The translations under genes and the position numbers were made by a program. From Terramyces sp. JEL0728 (taxonomy: Eukaryota; Chytridiomycota; Chytridiomycetes; Rhizophydiales; Terramycetaceae): a stretch of DNA of 32,848 nucleotides. The DNA is taken from positions 1 to 32,848 of the forward strand of contig JADIIU010000138.1 in NCBI GenBank assembly GCA_027603945.1. Reading direction: 5' to 3'. Positions 1 to 10,900 of the stretch are shown in pieces (within the stretch, counting starts at the first letter, position 1; every line of letters begins with the position of its first letter). The notes beneath the pieces are model-generated. The model saw nothing but the letters and a program-made list of their open reading frames with translations, did no database searches and had not been told where the DNA came from.

Positions 1-54
1 ACACACGACCTCAGCATCTTCAGTGCCGCGCTCTCCCAGCTGAGCTAAAGAAGC
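1..54 (-). tRNA. tRNA-Phe (GAA), 5' two-thirds, cut by window start
   Basis: Read on the minus strand this begins with a 7-nt acceptor strand GCTTCTT (48-54), then TA, a D arm with A-box match TAGCTCAGCTGGG, an anticodon stem CGGCA/TGCTG and a loop CTGAAGA whose anticodon GAA decodes Phe. The T arm runs off the window at base 1. The missing 3' part is found at the other end of the window (32805-32848): its strand AAGGAGC pairs fully with GCTTCTT (one G-U), and the joined gene is exactly 73 nt with A as discriminator. The identity is secure; that the two parts belong to one locus is an inference. Confidence 0.9.
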
Positions 55-177
55 AATTGGTTTTTTGGGGATCGTGTTCATTATTAACTTTCAATTCTTA
101 TTTCATTGCTAGCAGTTTTGCAATCATTCACTTGATAAAAGTATCCAGTCTGATTAACAAACGAATTTATTGCAATA

Positions 178-1123
<946 letters not shown>

Positions 1124-1154
1124 TTAAAAAAATTAGACCAGGGTTTTTATAAAA

Positions 1155-1933
1155 ATGAATTACGGATCTGGTCCAGTCAAAGTTCCAATGGAACATGCTT
1201 TTAGTCCATACACAGATAATGGAGGGTATTCGCTAGTTAAATCAGGACAACTGTAGCTATTGCCGGAAAGGATTTTGTTGTTGTTGGGGGAGATACTCGT
1301 CAAAGTGAAGGATACAGTATCAACAGCAGATACGCACCAAAGGTGTTTGCATTGTAATAGTAAATTAATACAAGATCAAATGGCTCAGTATTAGCCACTG
1401 GAGGTATGTACGCAGACGCTGTTACCCTTGTCAAGACATTAGGGATGCGATTGGAGGTATTTTACCCGTAATATAGTGGTACCAGTTTCAACATGACAAA
1501 AACATGAGCTCGCCAGCACTTGCTCAAATGCTTTCTGCCATTCTTTACGGAAAAAGATTCTTTCCATATTACGTTTGGAACACCTTGGGAGGATTGGATG
1601 AAAATGGTATTTGACATTAATATAGGTGAAGGAGCAGTGTTCTCTTACGATCCTGTTGGTAATTTCCAAAAATATAAATATGGATGTGGTGGTTCGGCAT
1701 CACACTTGATACAACCATTCCTAGACAACCAGGTTTTCCCGATTTAATTGCAGATTGGAAGAAAGCATTTGGATACGCAAGTTGATTTCACAATTGAACA
1801 AGTAAAGAAAATAATGATGGACGCATTCACATCAGCTACCGAACGTGATATCTACACTGGTGATAATTTGGAACTCTTTATTATTACAAAAGACGGCGTC
1901 ACTAAAGAGTTGTATCCATTGAAGCGAGATTAA
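1155..1933 (+). CDS. PSMB1: 20S proteasome subunit beta-6 type (PSMB1)
   Basis: Structural, non-catalytic beta ring subunit (yeast Pre7). The spliced product is 225 aa: [19 protein letters not shown], then [86 protein letters not shown] and a C-terminus with [16 protein letters not shown]. Five introns, 1226-1245, 1354-1374, 1457-1476, 1607-1625 and 1733-1753, are 19-21 nt; without them the frame is 678 nt. It is divergent from PSMB5 and its TAA ends 10 bp before the stop of the convergent AlkB gene. The ATG at 1155 matches the usual family start. Confidence 0.95.
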
Positions 1934-1943
1934 TAAAACCTTT

Positions 1944-2759
1944 TTACAAACTTTCAGCTGGCTCTGTGCAGTGAATACAGTCAAATCCAGTGCCGTAACA
2001 GTCGTCCCAGTTGTAGTCGTATTCATGGTTCTCTTTACTGAATGCTTTCAGTAAACCCACAATCTGTTCGCTAGAATTATTAATTAGTCTAGCAGTTTCG
2101 CGAGTTTTCCCTGTAGCACCTTGGCCAAAGATAACCCGATCTGGACCTGGCTTGGTGATGTAGGTATCGACAGTACGGAAAGTCAGACTGATGCGCTCCC
2201 CATTCTCCAGCAATTCGTCGTCTTTCTTTAAGGAGTCCATACGTTTATCCTGCCTAATGGAGTGTGAAAACTCTTTGTTTGTATTCCAATCCAAGACAAA
2301 AGCGGAATTATGTACTAAATCATATCTCTTGATGATTCGTTCCTCTTGCAATCCTTTCTTTGATCGTAATACCATAGTCCGGGTAGCTCCGCAGGAATAA
2401 TTGACAATGCTGGTTCCCTTTTTGATATCCAATGTCTTGTCTGCATGTTCACTGATAAAATCCTGTCCAGATCTGTAATGCTGAATCAGCACATGATTAA
2501 ATTGCTGTCCAAGCTTGTCAGAGAGTATATCTCGTATCTTCAAAACAATCGGAGACCATGGTACCAATTCCAGTAGTTCATCAGATGGATGACGATATAT
2601 TGGCATAATATCATTGTGTTCTCCTTGTATTGCAATCAATCGTGGAACTGGACCGCCGTGATGGTACATTGTTTTCCAATCAACTTGAGTTTTCAGCAAG
2701 TTGAAGCACTCTGCACCGAGTTCCGGAGGTAGAGTATTCTCAATCAATTCGCAATTCAT
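1944..2759 (-). CDS. AlkB-family Fe(II)/2-oxoglutarate dioxygenase (ALKBH2/3-like)
   Basis: Intron-free, 271 aa. The core matches AlkB-type oxygenases that remove alkyl groups from nucleic-acid bases: NHVLIQHYRSGQDFISEHAD holds the iron ligands H105 and D107; H166 in FSHS is the third ligand; ERISLTFR (R189, R195) binds 2-oxoglutarate. Residues 210-222 contain GQGATGKTRE; this fits a P-loop pattern by chance spacing, but I recall similar tails in fungal AlkB homologues, so ATP binding is not claimed. The C-terminus carries a short Cys-containing end (CYGTGFDCIHC). DNA versus RNA substrate cannot be decided. The gene is convergent with PSMB1. Confidence 0.85.
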   Translation of the reverse strand: MNCELIENTLPPELGAECFNLLKTQVDWKTMYHHGGPVPRLIAIQGEHNDIMPIYRHPSDELLELVPWSPIVLKIRDILSDKLGQQFNHVLIQHYRSGQDFISEHADKTLDIKKGTSIVNYSCGATRTMVLRSKKGLQEERIIKRYDLVHNSAFVLDWNTNKEFSHSIRQDKRMDSLKKDDELLENGERISLTFRTVDTYITKPGPDRVIFGQGATGKTRETARLINNSSEQIVGLLKAFSKENHEYDYNWDDCYGTGFDCIHCTEPAESL

Positions 2760-2997
2760 TTCAGTTTTTATTTTTGAAAAAATGTGAGTCAGTCGAAAAT
2801 ATCTTCAAGTTCCAGCATAATCCCGCATGCTGGCATCATTTGAATCTAACGATTATATCTTGAATCAATTTCGAGTTTCAATGAGATAGATGGTCGGAAT
2901 TTGAGCAATTCATCAATCTGTGCCAACCCAACTACTCGTCATATGAATTTTCTACACGGCATCTTGATTTCCTATCAGTATTTACCATTCGAAAATC
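2760..2997. other. Intergenic region before the Sec2-like gene
   Basis: About 240 bp, long for this window. It must hold the promoters of the AlkB gene (minus) and of the Sec2-like gene (plus). Short plus-strand openings begin with ATG at 2827 and 2943 and could be extra 5' exons of the downstream gene, but I found no splice pattern that joins them with a standard 19-22 nt intron. No RNA gene or repeat seen. Confidence 0.4.
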
Positions 2998-3528
2998 ATG
3001 GATTTGTCTGCATTTTTGAAACGTGCAGTAAAAATGATTGTTAGAACCCACTCACTACAATTTTTCTGAGTCATTTTCGTCTCAATCACGATATCGAATG
3101 GACATGTTCTCTTTTATCCCCTTTGATATTGAAGATGAAAAATTCAAAGAAAGAGAATATCCAATTTTGGAATATATTCCTGCAATAAAACCAAAAAAAA
3201 AGAAACCTCCTCTAAAAAGTCTAGACGAATCTGTCATAACGCTCGAAGAAGTAAAGATACCAAGCGGCTTCATATCGAAGGTGAAGGACTATATTTGCAA
3301 ATGCCAAAACAAGTCATGCAAAGAGCTTGTAAGAAATTTTTGACTTAGGGAAAAGAGAACCAGAGACTAAGAGAATACAACTGCAAGCTCCTGAATGAAT
3401 CGGAAATACTTTCTCAGCGATTATTTGAAGAGGCAAACAAGATGGTTTCTCACGAGAGGAAGCTAGTTTGCAAATTGAAAACGGAGGTTGAGGAGCTGAA
3501 GCAGATGATATCCACTTTACAAAAATGA
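2998..3528 (+). CDS. Sec2/Rabin-type Rab GEF coiled-coil protein
   Basis: The C-terminal exon (3349-3528) is an uninterrupted amphipathic helix whose LSQRLFEEANKMVSHERK strongly resembles the Sec2/Rabin8 exchange-factor core (L-F-E-E-A-x-x-M-V). Sec2 proteins form a parallel coiled coil that activates Sec4/Rab8 for exocytosis. Intron 3329-3348 (20 nt, GT...AG) is secure. The N-terminal 100 residues are poorly conserved, with a basic KPKKKKPPLK patch. The start is uncertain: the ATG at 2998 is joined in frame by a 22-nt GT...AG segment at 3023-3044, giving 162 aa; other 5' exons are possible. It is much shorter than yeast Sec2, so only the GEF helix is kept. Confidence 0.65.
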
Positions 3529-3559
3529 CATTCTACAGAATAAATAGATAATTGAATCT

Positions 3560-4260
3560 TTATACATCATCATCAGAATCTGGATAATCGCCAACGAGCG
3601 ACTTTTTGACATTGGAAATTTGCTGTGTTTTTACATTCGCTTGCGCAGTCTGGGGCTTGTTTGTAATTACGTTGTCTGTCTTTTTCGGTTTAATTGCAGT
3701 CGCATTAGTATGATTTTCCTCATCCTTTGATCCATCGTCCTTTCTCTTCCTAATCTTGACAGCACCACTCAAAAATTCCTTTTGTGCGTCTCTATGGCGC
3801 TTCAACTATTGATTAATGTATGGTTACTGTCTGTGTATTTTTAGGAGCTGACTTTATTTTCAACGATTCTGCATCGGCTCTAAATTTCTCCAACTCTTTG
3901 TTTTCCTGATCTCTAATTTCTGTTTGCTTCCTAGCTGCCGCATCCTTTATTTGTTTGTAGAATGATATTTCGTCTTCATCCAGCTTTCTAATACGATTGG
4001 CTGCAATTAGTTGTCAATTACCAAGTCGAAATATTTCATTCATTTCTATTGTTAGTAATAATTACCATCTTCCTCCTTCTTTTTTGCTTCTGCGATACGG
4101 ACATGCAGCGGTCTTGGATCCCACTTCTCTGTCATTAACAAGTGTTACCCTTTGACGGCTCCGGTTCGGGTAGTTTATCGGCTTCAGATATATTAGCTTC
4201 GCTGATAAATTTTGATTTTATATCTTTCCTAACTGAAGAAAAGTGTTCTGCTGCCGACAT
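3560..4260 (-). CDS. PSME3IP1: FAM192A/PSME3IP1-like (NIP30 domain) protein
   Basis: Spliced length 205 aa. The N-terminal domain fits the NIP30 family: KFISEANISEADKL, then KEKWDPRPLHVRIAEAKKKKE-type sequence, ANRIRKLDEDEISFYKQI and a charged helix. In animals this protein binds the proteasome activator PA28-gamma through its acidic C-terminal region; here the tail ends DYPDSDDDV. Four introns: 4129-4148, 4046-4065, 4001-4021 and 3806-3827 (20-22 nt). The exon between 4046-4065 and 4001-4021 is only 24 nt. The start codon is 22 bp from that of the divergent RRN7-like gene. Family assignment is good; PA28-gamma binding is inferred. Confidence 0.75.
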
Positions 4261-4282
4261 TTTCTGATCAAAGTAAAAAAGA

Positions 4283-5523
4283 ATGATACCCAAAAACAGT
4301 TGTCACTGCGGGTCGACAAAATGGAAAAAACAAGGAGATAGCTATGTATGTCAGTACGGCCATCAATACACTGAAGTTGAAGAAGTAGGTGACGACGAGC
4401 TCCTGTACGGATCCCAACAGAGAGAAAGAACCAAGAATAGACAGAAGAAACTGACTGAAAAGGAGAGCAAAAAGACACCTACCAATCAAATGATTTTTGT
4501 CTTTTACCAAAATGTTTTAAAAACGCAAATCAAGTGGATGCTGAAGCACAAGATTGAAGCACCAGAATTTGAAAAGATTGTTTGCCACATCTGGATATTA
4601 TGGACCAGCAAATTTGTATACAGACTGCCGGATATAGATGGAGAGATGTCTATCACAAAGATGCCAAGATTGCTAGCAAAAGAAATCAGACCAATCTACA
4701 CCATAATATTTATAAATCTTGCGCTTTGGGTGCTACGCATACCTTACCCGCTTAGTGATTATGTCAAGTGGATATACACTGACGGGTTTCCGTACGTGTT
4801 TAATGAAAAAGAAAAGATTGATTGGCCAAACCATACTCACACGATTACTATCCCGTCAGTATCCGACATGGTTAAACATCAGCATAGAATCTTATCAACA
4901 TTGGAGGGATTAGGAATGCCAATTCAACCACCATTTAACAGCCCGCTTTTTATCAAACGGGTATTTGTAGAGTTGGGAATATCTGTGGAATTTTATCCAT
5001 TTTACAACAAGATCTATGAATCTTTTTATGAAAATAACACCCCAGAAGTATACAAGATGAAGCACGGTGTACAAACTTGTGCGATTGCTTTGGTGTTGGC
5101 CAAACTGGACAAAAAGCACAAGAGGTAATTGTAACTAACAATAGAATAAATAACGTAATGCTAGAATACTTATTTGGCAAGTCGAAAGAATCTTTGCTTC
5201 CATTTAACTTTGATGGCTTGCAGGAAAATTCATTTTTCAACTATCCTGGCGAAGTACACAATTTCATTGGCAATTACTTGAAAGAGCAAGACACTTTATC
5301 GCACACAGAAAATGAAAGTTCAAGCACTGAACCTGAAATTGAACTTCAAGACTTGGAGAATCAATTGATTGTGTCATATAACCCCGATGACGATACTGGA
5401 GCAGTGGATACGCGCTATCTCGCCAATTTACAAAAAATATCCACAATAATAGGCTATGATATAGTAGGATTACACCAGGAGGTTTATAAAGTAGAATCGC
5501 ATCTGGCAAAGCTGATGTTGTGA
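4283..5523 (+). CDS. RRN7: RRN7/TAF1B-like RNA polymerase I initiation factor
   Basis: Spliced product 406 aa with one 20-nt intron (5125-5144). The N-terminus is a zinc ribbon of RRN7 type: CHCGSTKWKKQGDSYVC followed by YGHQY, with Cys7, Cys9, Cys23 and His27 as likely ligands. The next 250 residues are helical and fit the TFIIB-like cyclin folds of RRN7/TAF1B, the core-factor subunit that recruits Pol I to rDNA promoters. The end of the protein is acidic and not conserved. The ATG at 4283 leaves 22 bp to the divergent PSME3IP1-like start; the next gene on the same strand starts 46 bp after its stop. Confidence 0.75.
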
Positions 5524-5569
5524 TTTTTCATTGTTCAATTTTTTCACTTCACATTGTTGTTTGCAAGCT

Positions 5570-7909
5570 ATGTACAATAAACAAGAATCAAAAGATTTGG
5601 AATTGCATGAGGTATTGTTAAAAGTACCAAAAGTACAACCAAAATCACACACCAAGGAGTTTGGATTTTTGAAGGAATACAAGAAAATCCTAAACAGACC
5701 ATTTGATCCCAATTTCAAAAAATTCTGGACCCACAGTGCAGACAGAGTGCTTACGAAAACACAAATGGAAAATAGGGTACATCAAAAAAACCCGCTGCTG
5801 GAGAAAAAGTTTGCAATAAAACAAGTAATATTAGAGCCAATTAAAAAACCAGAATCCCCTGCGCCAATTCCAGCTACTGAGCAAAAGTGTAGGAAAATAC
5901 ATCGGAAAAGGCACAAGCAAACGTGCAAATACTTTGAAAAGAAACCATTAATCACCCCTGCTGATGTTGCAGCCCAATTAATAAAGAATGAAGCAAAATT
6001 AAAAAACAAAATAATCGAATCTGAAATCCAACCACAACCATTGGATAAAAAGGCTGAAGATGGCGCGCAGCACGACGAAAATGAGACTCTGGATACAGAA
6101 ACGGATGGCTACATTTCTGGAATAGAAGCTTCAATTGACGGTTCGCAATACATTGATAAACTGCTACCATCGGCGGATAGTAAGCCGTTGGTAAACCCCG
6201 CCGTTCAAAATTTAATAGCAAATTCATTACCGTCTACACCAATTTTAAGGAAAAAGCTGCCGTTTGCTCACAGGTTGCAACTGGAGCGCACTTTAAGTTT
6301 GGACAAGCCATCTTCAATTGCACCGTCCGGAGGATCATTCCCCAGTCTTCAAGCAAGTAGGACTAAATCGGTCCTAGCCCCTACCAGCTCAAATGCTCAA
6401 TTAACACCAGATATTAGAAGCACATCATCATTGGCTGGTTCAACGCTTGCTATTGGCACAAGTTCGGTGGGGAGTCTCCACATCAAGCCCTATTTGTTTT
6501 CAAATAGCATGGAATATGTGGCAGACACGATGATCCTCCCCACCTTTATTAAACCCAGCACTTTCAGGTGGAAAACTGCTATATACACAATAATGCAACG
6601 GAATAGATTAGCAGAGATCCCAAACATGTCTCAAACTGAAGTAAAGCTAAATCTTAGCAATTTTGAAACCCCAACGCTAGTAGGCGAGAAGAAAGTTGTC
6701 CTTGCGGCAATTACAGGGATCCAAAAACTCTATTCTAGCAAATCTGCAAAGGAAAAAGATTTCAAGGTTGATATGAAGTATCTGCCTTTTGACGAAACTC
6801 TCTGTTATTTCCCGCATCTTAAAAAACAAAAGCTGAATGTAAGATTGGCTAATATAGGTTCGTTTAGCAATTGCAGGATGCTGCTGGCTTGAAGTAGTGC
6901 CGAGAGGAAAGAGGATCATCCGAGAGGGTGACCCAGTAAGAACAGTCTACTTTTTGTTGTGTGGGTTATGTGTGGAACACATGAAAATCGAGCCAGCTGC
7001 AGATTCCCAAGCACCTCCAAAAGAAGATTTAATTCGGGTAATGAAACCCTCAGATACAATTGGAGACATTGCTGGAAATGTAGTCTCGACAAGAACATTT
7101 TCTCTAACCACCCTTACACGATCCTTATTTATTTGTGTGGACAAACATGATTGGCTGTCTGCAATGCGGAATGGAAACTTTGAGATCCAAAAAATTGAAA
7201 TTCTGTCTACGTTGGTATTGTTTATGGGGTTGCCGCCCCAGACTTTGGAACATCTGAGTTCATATGCGTAATTTAGCGTAACATTAGGTCTGAATCAAAC
7301 TTTGGATCAGAAGAACAAATTATGGAGCCGCACACAGAGCCAGAAGATTATTATTTCATTTCTAGAGGAAAAGTAAAGTTGGTCATCAACTTGCCATTTA
7401 TAAAAACAGTTACAGATGAATCCAAAGATCTAGTGGCACCTGAAAAGTTCCAGGTCTTGCTTTATCTAACCCTAGGTCATCCCATACTTTGGGCAGTCTA
7501 TTAATCCAGAAAGAGACGAGTTTGTATATATTGCACACACTGTTGGCGAATTGAATCCAGGAGATTTTTTCCCGCCTATTTCACAAGATCACAGAGGTCT
7601 ATATAAATTGTATAGTGTCAGAACTTTGGAAAATACCGACTTTTTGATATTTAACAAGTAACTTCCAAGCTAACTAGAACCTCATTGCAATGCTTCCCGT
7701 CAATTGTCGCCCAGCGGTTAAGATCCCAGGAAGAGGTCCAATTTTTGAATGATTATCAAGTCAGAGAATTACAAGAATACTATCTTTCTACCAAAGGATG
7801 GCGTAGTGACACAGATACTTCTTTAAGCAAAATGCTTATAAATGAAGTCGACAACGAACGGACGCTGCAAGTAATGGAGCGTTTCAAAAGTTCAAATACA
7901 AAATATTAA
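5570..7909 (+). CDS. Protein with two divergent cyclic-nucleotide-binding folds
   Basis: Spliced product 752 aa. The first 320 residues are low-complexity, rich in Lys/Pro/Ser. A cNMP-type beta barrel begins around residue 430: EVVPRGKRIIREGDPVRTVYF followed by a GDIAG...STRTFSL block in the position of the phosphate-binding cassette. A second, more degraded repeat follows (YYFISRGKVKLVI ... GELNPGDFFPP ... NTDFLIFNK). Neither cassette has the full FGE-x-ALI-x4-RAAT signature, so nucleotide binding is doubtful. Introns: 6839-6857, 7268-7287, 7454-7475 and 7658-7677 (19-22 nt). The start at 5570 is the first ATG after the RRN7 stop. The C-terminus ends 17 bp from the EPG5 stop. Function unknown. 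Confidence 0.75.
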
Positions 7910-7926
7910 TTTATTTACAATACCAA

Positions 7927-10900
7927 TCAAATTTTTAGTTCTGGGTAGATTTTTCTTGTTAATGTTAATATAATATCTTCAAGTTGGCTTATGTGCACCT
8001 TTGCATCTATTACTGTGCTTTCGATATTGGACACAAATGCTTCGCCATACACTTTAAAATCCGGTGATGAAATGTAGCTTTTGAAATTCTCGTTCAGCTT
8101 TGTGGATTCATATGTTTGCTCTGGCCCAAGTCTTCTGATCGCAATAAAGTTGGCAGCAATCTTGCAGATAAACCGCATATCGTCTGGAAGAATTGAGGAT
8201 TTCCCGAATCCGAAAGCTGTCCATAGAGTGTTAATTGCACTAGCCGAGTCTGACCATTTGAACAGTGCGTCGGCAATTGGTGGTAAATGTACAAAGAGTC
8301 TAGATTGCCTGTCAGTTATTTCTCGGGAGTATTCGAACTTCAAGAGCTTTGCAAACTGAAGGATTAACAACAAAAGTTTACTTTATCAGCAACCGATTAC
8401 CTTTCTTGCCCATGATGAATTGATTCAACTTTTAGAGATTCTATCCACACTCCGATTTGCTCCCCTATCATTATTTTCAATTCTGGGTTCTTTGCAGATT
8501 TTTGAAGTTTTTGCAAGGAATACACAAACAATGTATAAACCAAGCAGTGAGATAAACAATGCCTAATGAAAATCGACTCTTCAAGTTCAGGCACTATCAA
8601 AGTTTCCTCCGCTGCTTGCCAAACCGAGCTTTTACTTTTAATATAGCTTGAAATAGCAGTTTCACAGAAAAGCGCCATCTGCTCGGGATAGACCAGGTTT
8701 GGACACGTTTGAAGATAGACAAGCGGGTTGCTGGATTTTACAATGGCGTTGTTGATACCGTTTGCCAGTCTTGAAAAAGCCTTTCCAGTTGTGTCAGCTT
8801 CATTGAGCAGAGCGAATACTTTTTTCAACAAATATTCCATAGCAGACAGTTCCCATTCCTTTTCAATCTGCTGAATGAATTCAACTAGAATTTCACCGAG
8901 GTTTGATTCGTTGAAGGATTTGTTTTGGACAGCAAGTGGATCGCGAATAATGTCTGCCTTGCTTTGATCACGGAAGAGGTTCATATGGTAATTGATAAAT
9001 AACTCTTTGGCCTCGATTTCCACGTCTGCAGTACATTCATTGACGAGTTTCAGGAAAAATGCATTCGTCAATATCAGGGGAAAGAGCTTTTCTTTCATCA
9101 CGATGGATTCCATTTGGTCAAACCACTTTTTAGGCAAAGAATCGGCTATTTCCGTCAGATCTTGCAAGGAAAACTTGCAATTTTCTATTTTGCATATTTT
9201 CTCATAAAACTCTCGTCTGCGTTTATATAAAAATTACCTGGTCAATTGGCTTTCAACTGTTCCCAATCGAGAAATTATAAAGAAAATTTGGATGGTTGAT
9301 AACTTGGTGTTTCCTCCAACTTGAAGGTCTGAAGATATAATTACATCAACCAAGAAGTTGATGGTTTTCGGTTCCAAATTGGAGGATGATTTCCAGTTTG
9401 AAATATCTTCAAAGCAGATCTTGTCAAACACGAAACTTTGCCAACTAATTTTGTCCAAAGTTCCATAGAACAAATCTGTACATAATTTGGATTGGATTGC
9501 TATAACTTTAGAATGGCATTTCCAGATATAACTTGGAATATTCGAGGATCTGAGTTAAAAATGCCCAACCTCCCACTTAGATGGCATATTTTTTGGGTAA
9601 TAAAAGAATACATTCCAAGTACCTCTGTAAATTCAGTTTCTGTAAATTGCTCTGCAGAATTCATATTCCCCAGATCCACAGACAACAAAAGCAAAGAGAA
9701 AGTCGAAACATAGTCCCATAATTCTAATACCTGCAGGTCATTAATAACAGCGTAGAGTGTGTTTGCAGAATACAGTATCGATACCAATTTCAAAAATTGA
9801 TCTAGACAGCCTTGTACAACTTGGATATAATTTTGAGAGTTCCTATAAAGCTGGTCTTTCAACGACGTTATAACTTGTTTCAATATTGCAACAACAGTTT
9901 CTCCAGAAATTGCAACAATGACGGTCTGCGACCAGCTTTCCATGAACTCTGCGCCAGTTTCCAACGGAAAATACACAGTTAAGAAATCCCTATTGTTATC
10001 AAGGATTACTGCAATAATATAATAGGGGCTCCATCAAAAATGGAATCGACAACTACTGCAATACATTGTTGTAATTTTGTTTCGTTTTGACAAATTATTA
10101 ATGCTTTATAAATTTGCAAATGTGCATGCAGTGCAGTATCATCCTCCCTGTTCCCCTTGCAATGGTTAATAACAATCTTCAATAATCTTAAAGTGCTTTC
10201 CATCATTGGACGGTGAATCTGGTTCCATAATTTTACGTTAAATCGCTCCAACAGAATTTTGATTTGAGTGCCTTTGAATTTTGTAGACAGACAATCATAA
10301 TTATCAATAAAATCCTCTCGGCTGGAAAATTGCGGACTAAAATATTTGGAAAGGATTTCGACATGGTTTTCACTCTTTAGCCTTTCGAATATGGCAGGGG
10401 TTTCCACTCCAGACCCAGCAACATACTTATTACCTAAAATTAACTTTAGATTACCTAGAGCATCAATCATATAGGTGATTAAGCTGTCCGCTGGCGGAAA
10501 TGATTGGTATTTCAAGTCCAACAAGTTGAAACATTCGTAAAATAAGGAAACGGCGTTTTGTCTGATTGCTTCATTCTGGGCGGTCGATATTATCCATTCA
10601 ATCAATTTTGTAATTTTAATAGAGCAAATTGCAGTTCGTTGGTTGACGATTTCACTGTTAATAAGTTGGTCAACTTTGGATTTAATTTGTGATAGCCTTT
10701 TGGAAATTTCAGAATCAAGAATTGAAGATTGTCGATCAAAATGTAGGGTTGCTCCAGGACAAGACTTTGAGCATTTTTTAAAGGTAGATGAAGGACTGGA
10801 GATCTGACGGTGAAGATTAGGAATGCTTTTTAATAAATCGCTGTCTAGGTCATTATGTCGCTGGATAATAGAAGAGTGATGCATAGCTTGTTTCTTTAGT

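Noticed and set aside
2099..2130. ATP-binding P-loop in the AlkB protein
   Set aside because: GQGATGKT fits the pattern but lies outside any NTPase fold, and a similar tail is recalled from AlkB relatives.
7600..7619. Intron in the cNMP gene at GTCTATATAAATTGTATAG
   Set aside because: The frame is open through it and homology reads LYKLYSVRTL; removal would create a stop.
8356..8400. A 45-nt intron in EPG5
   Set aside because: Only removal of the first 20 nt (8381-8400) keeps the frame; the rest codes for KLLLLILQ.
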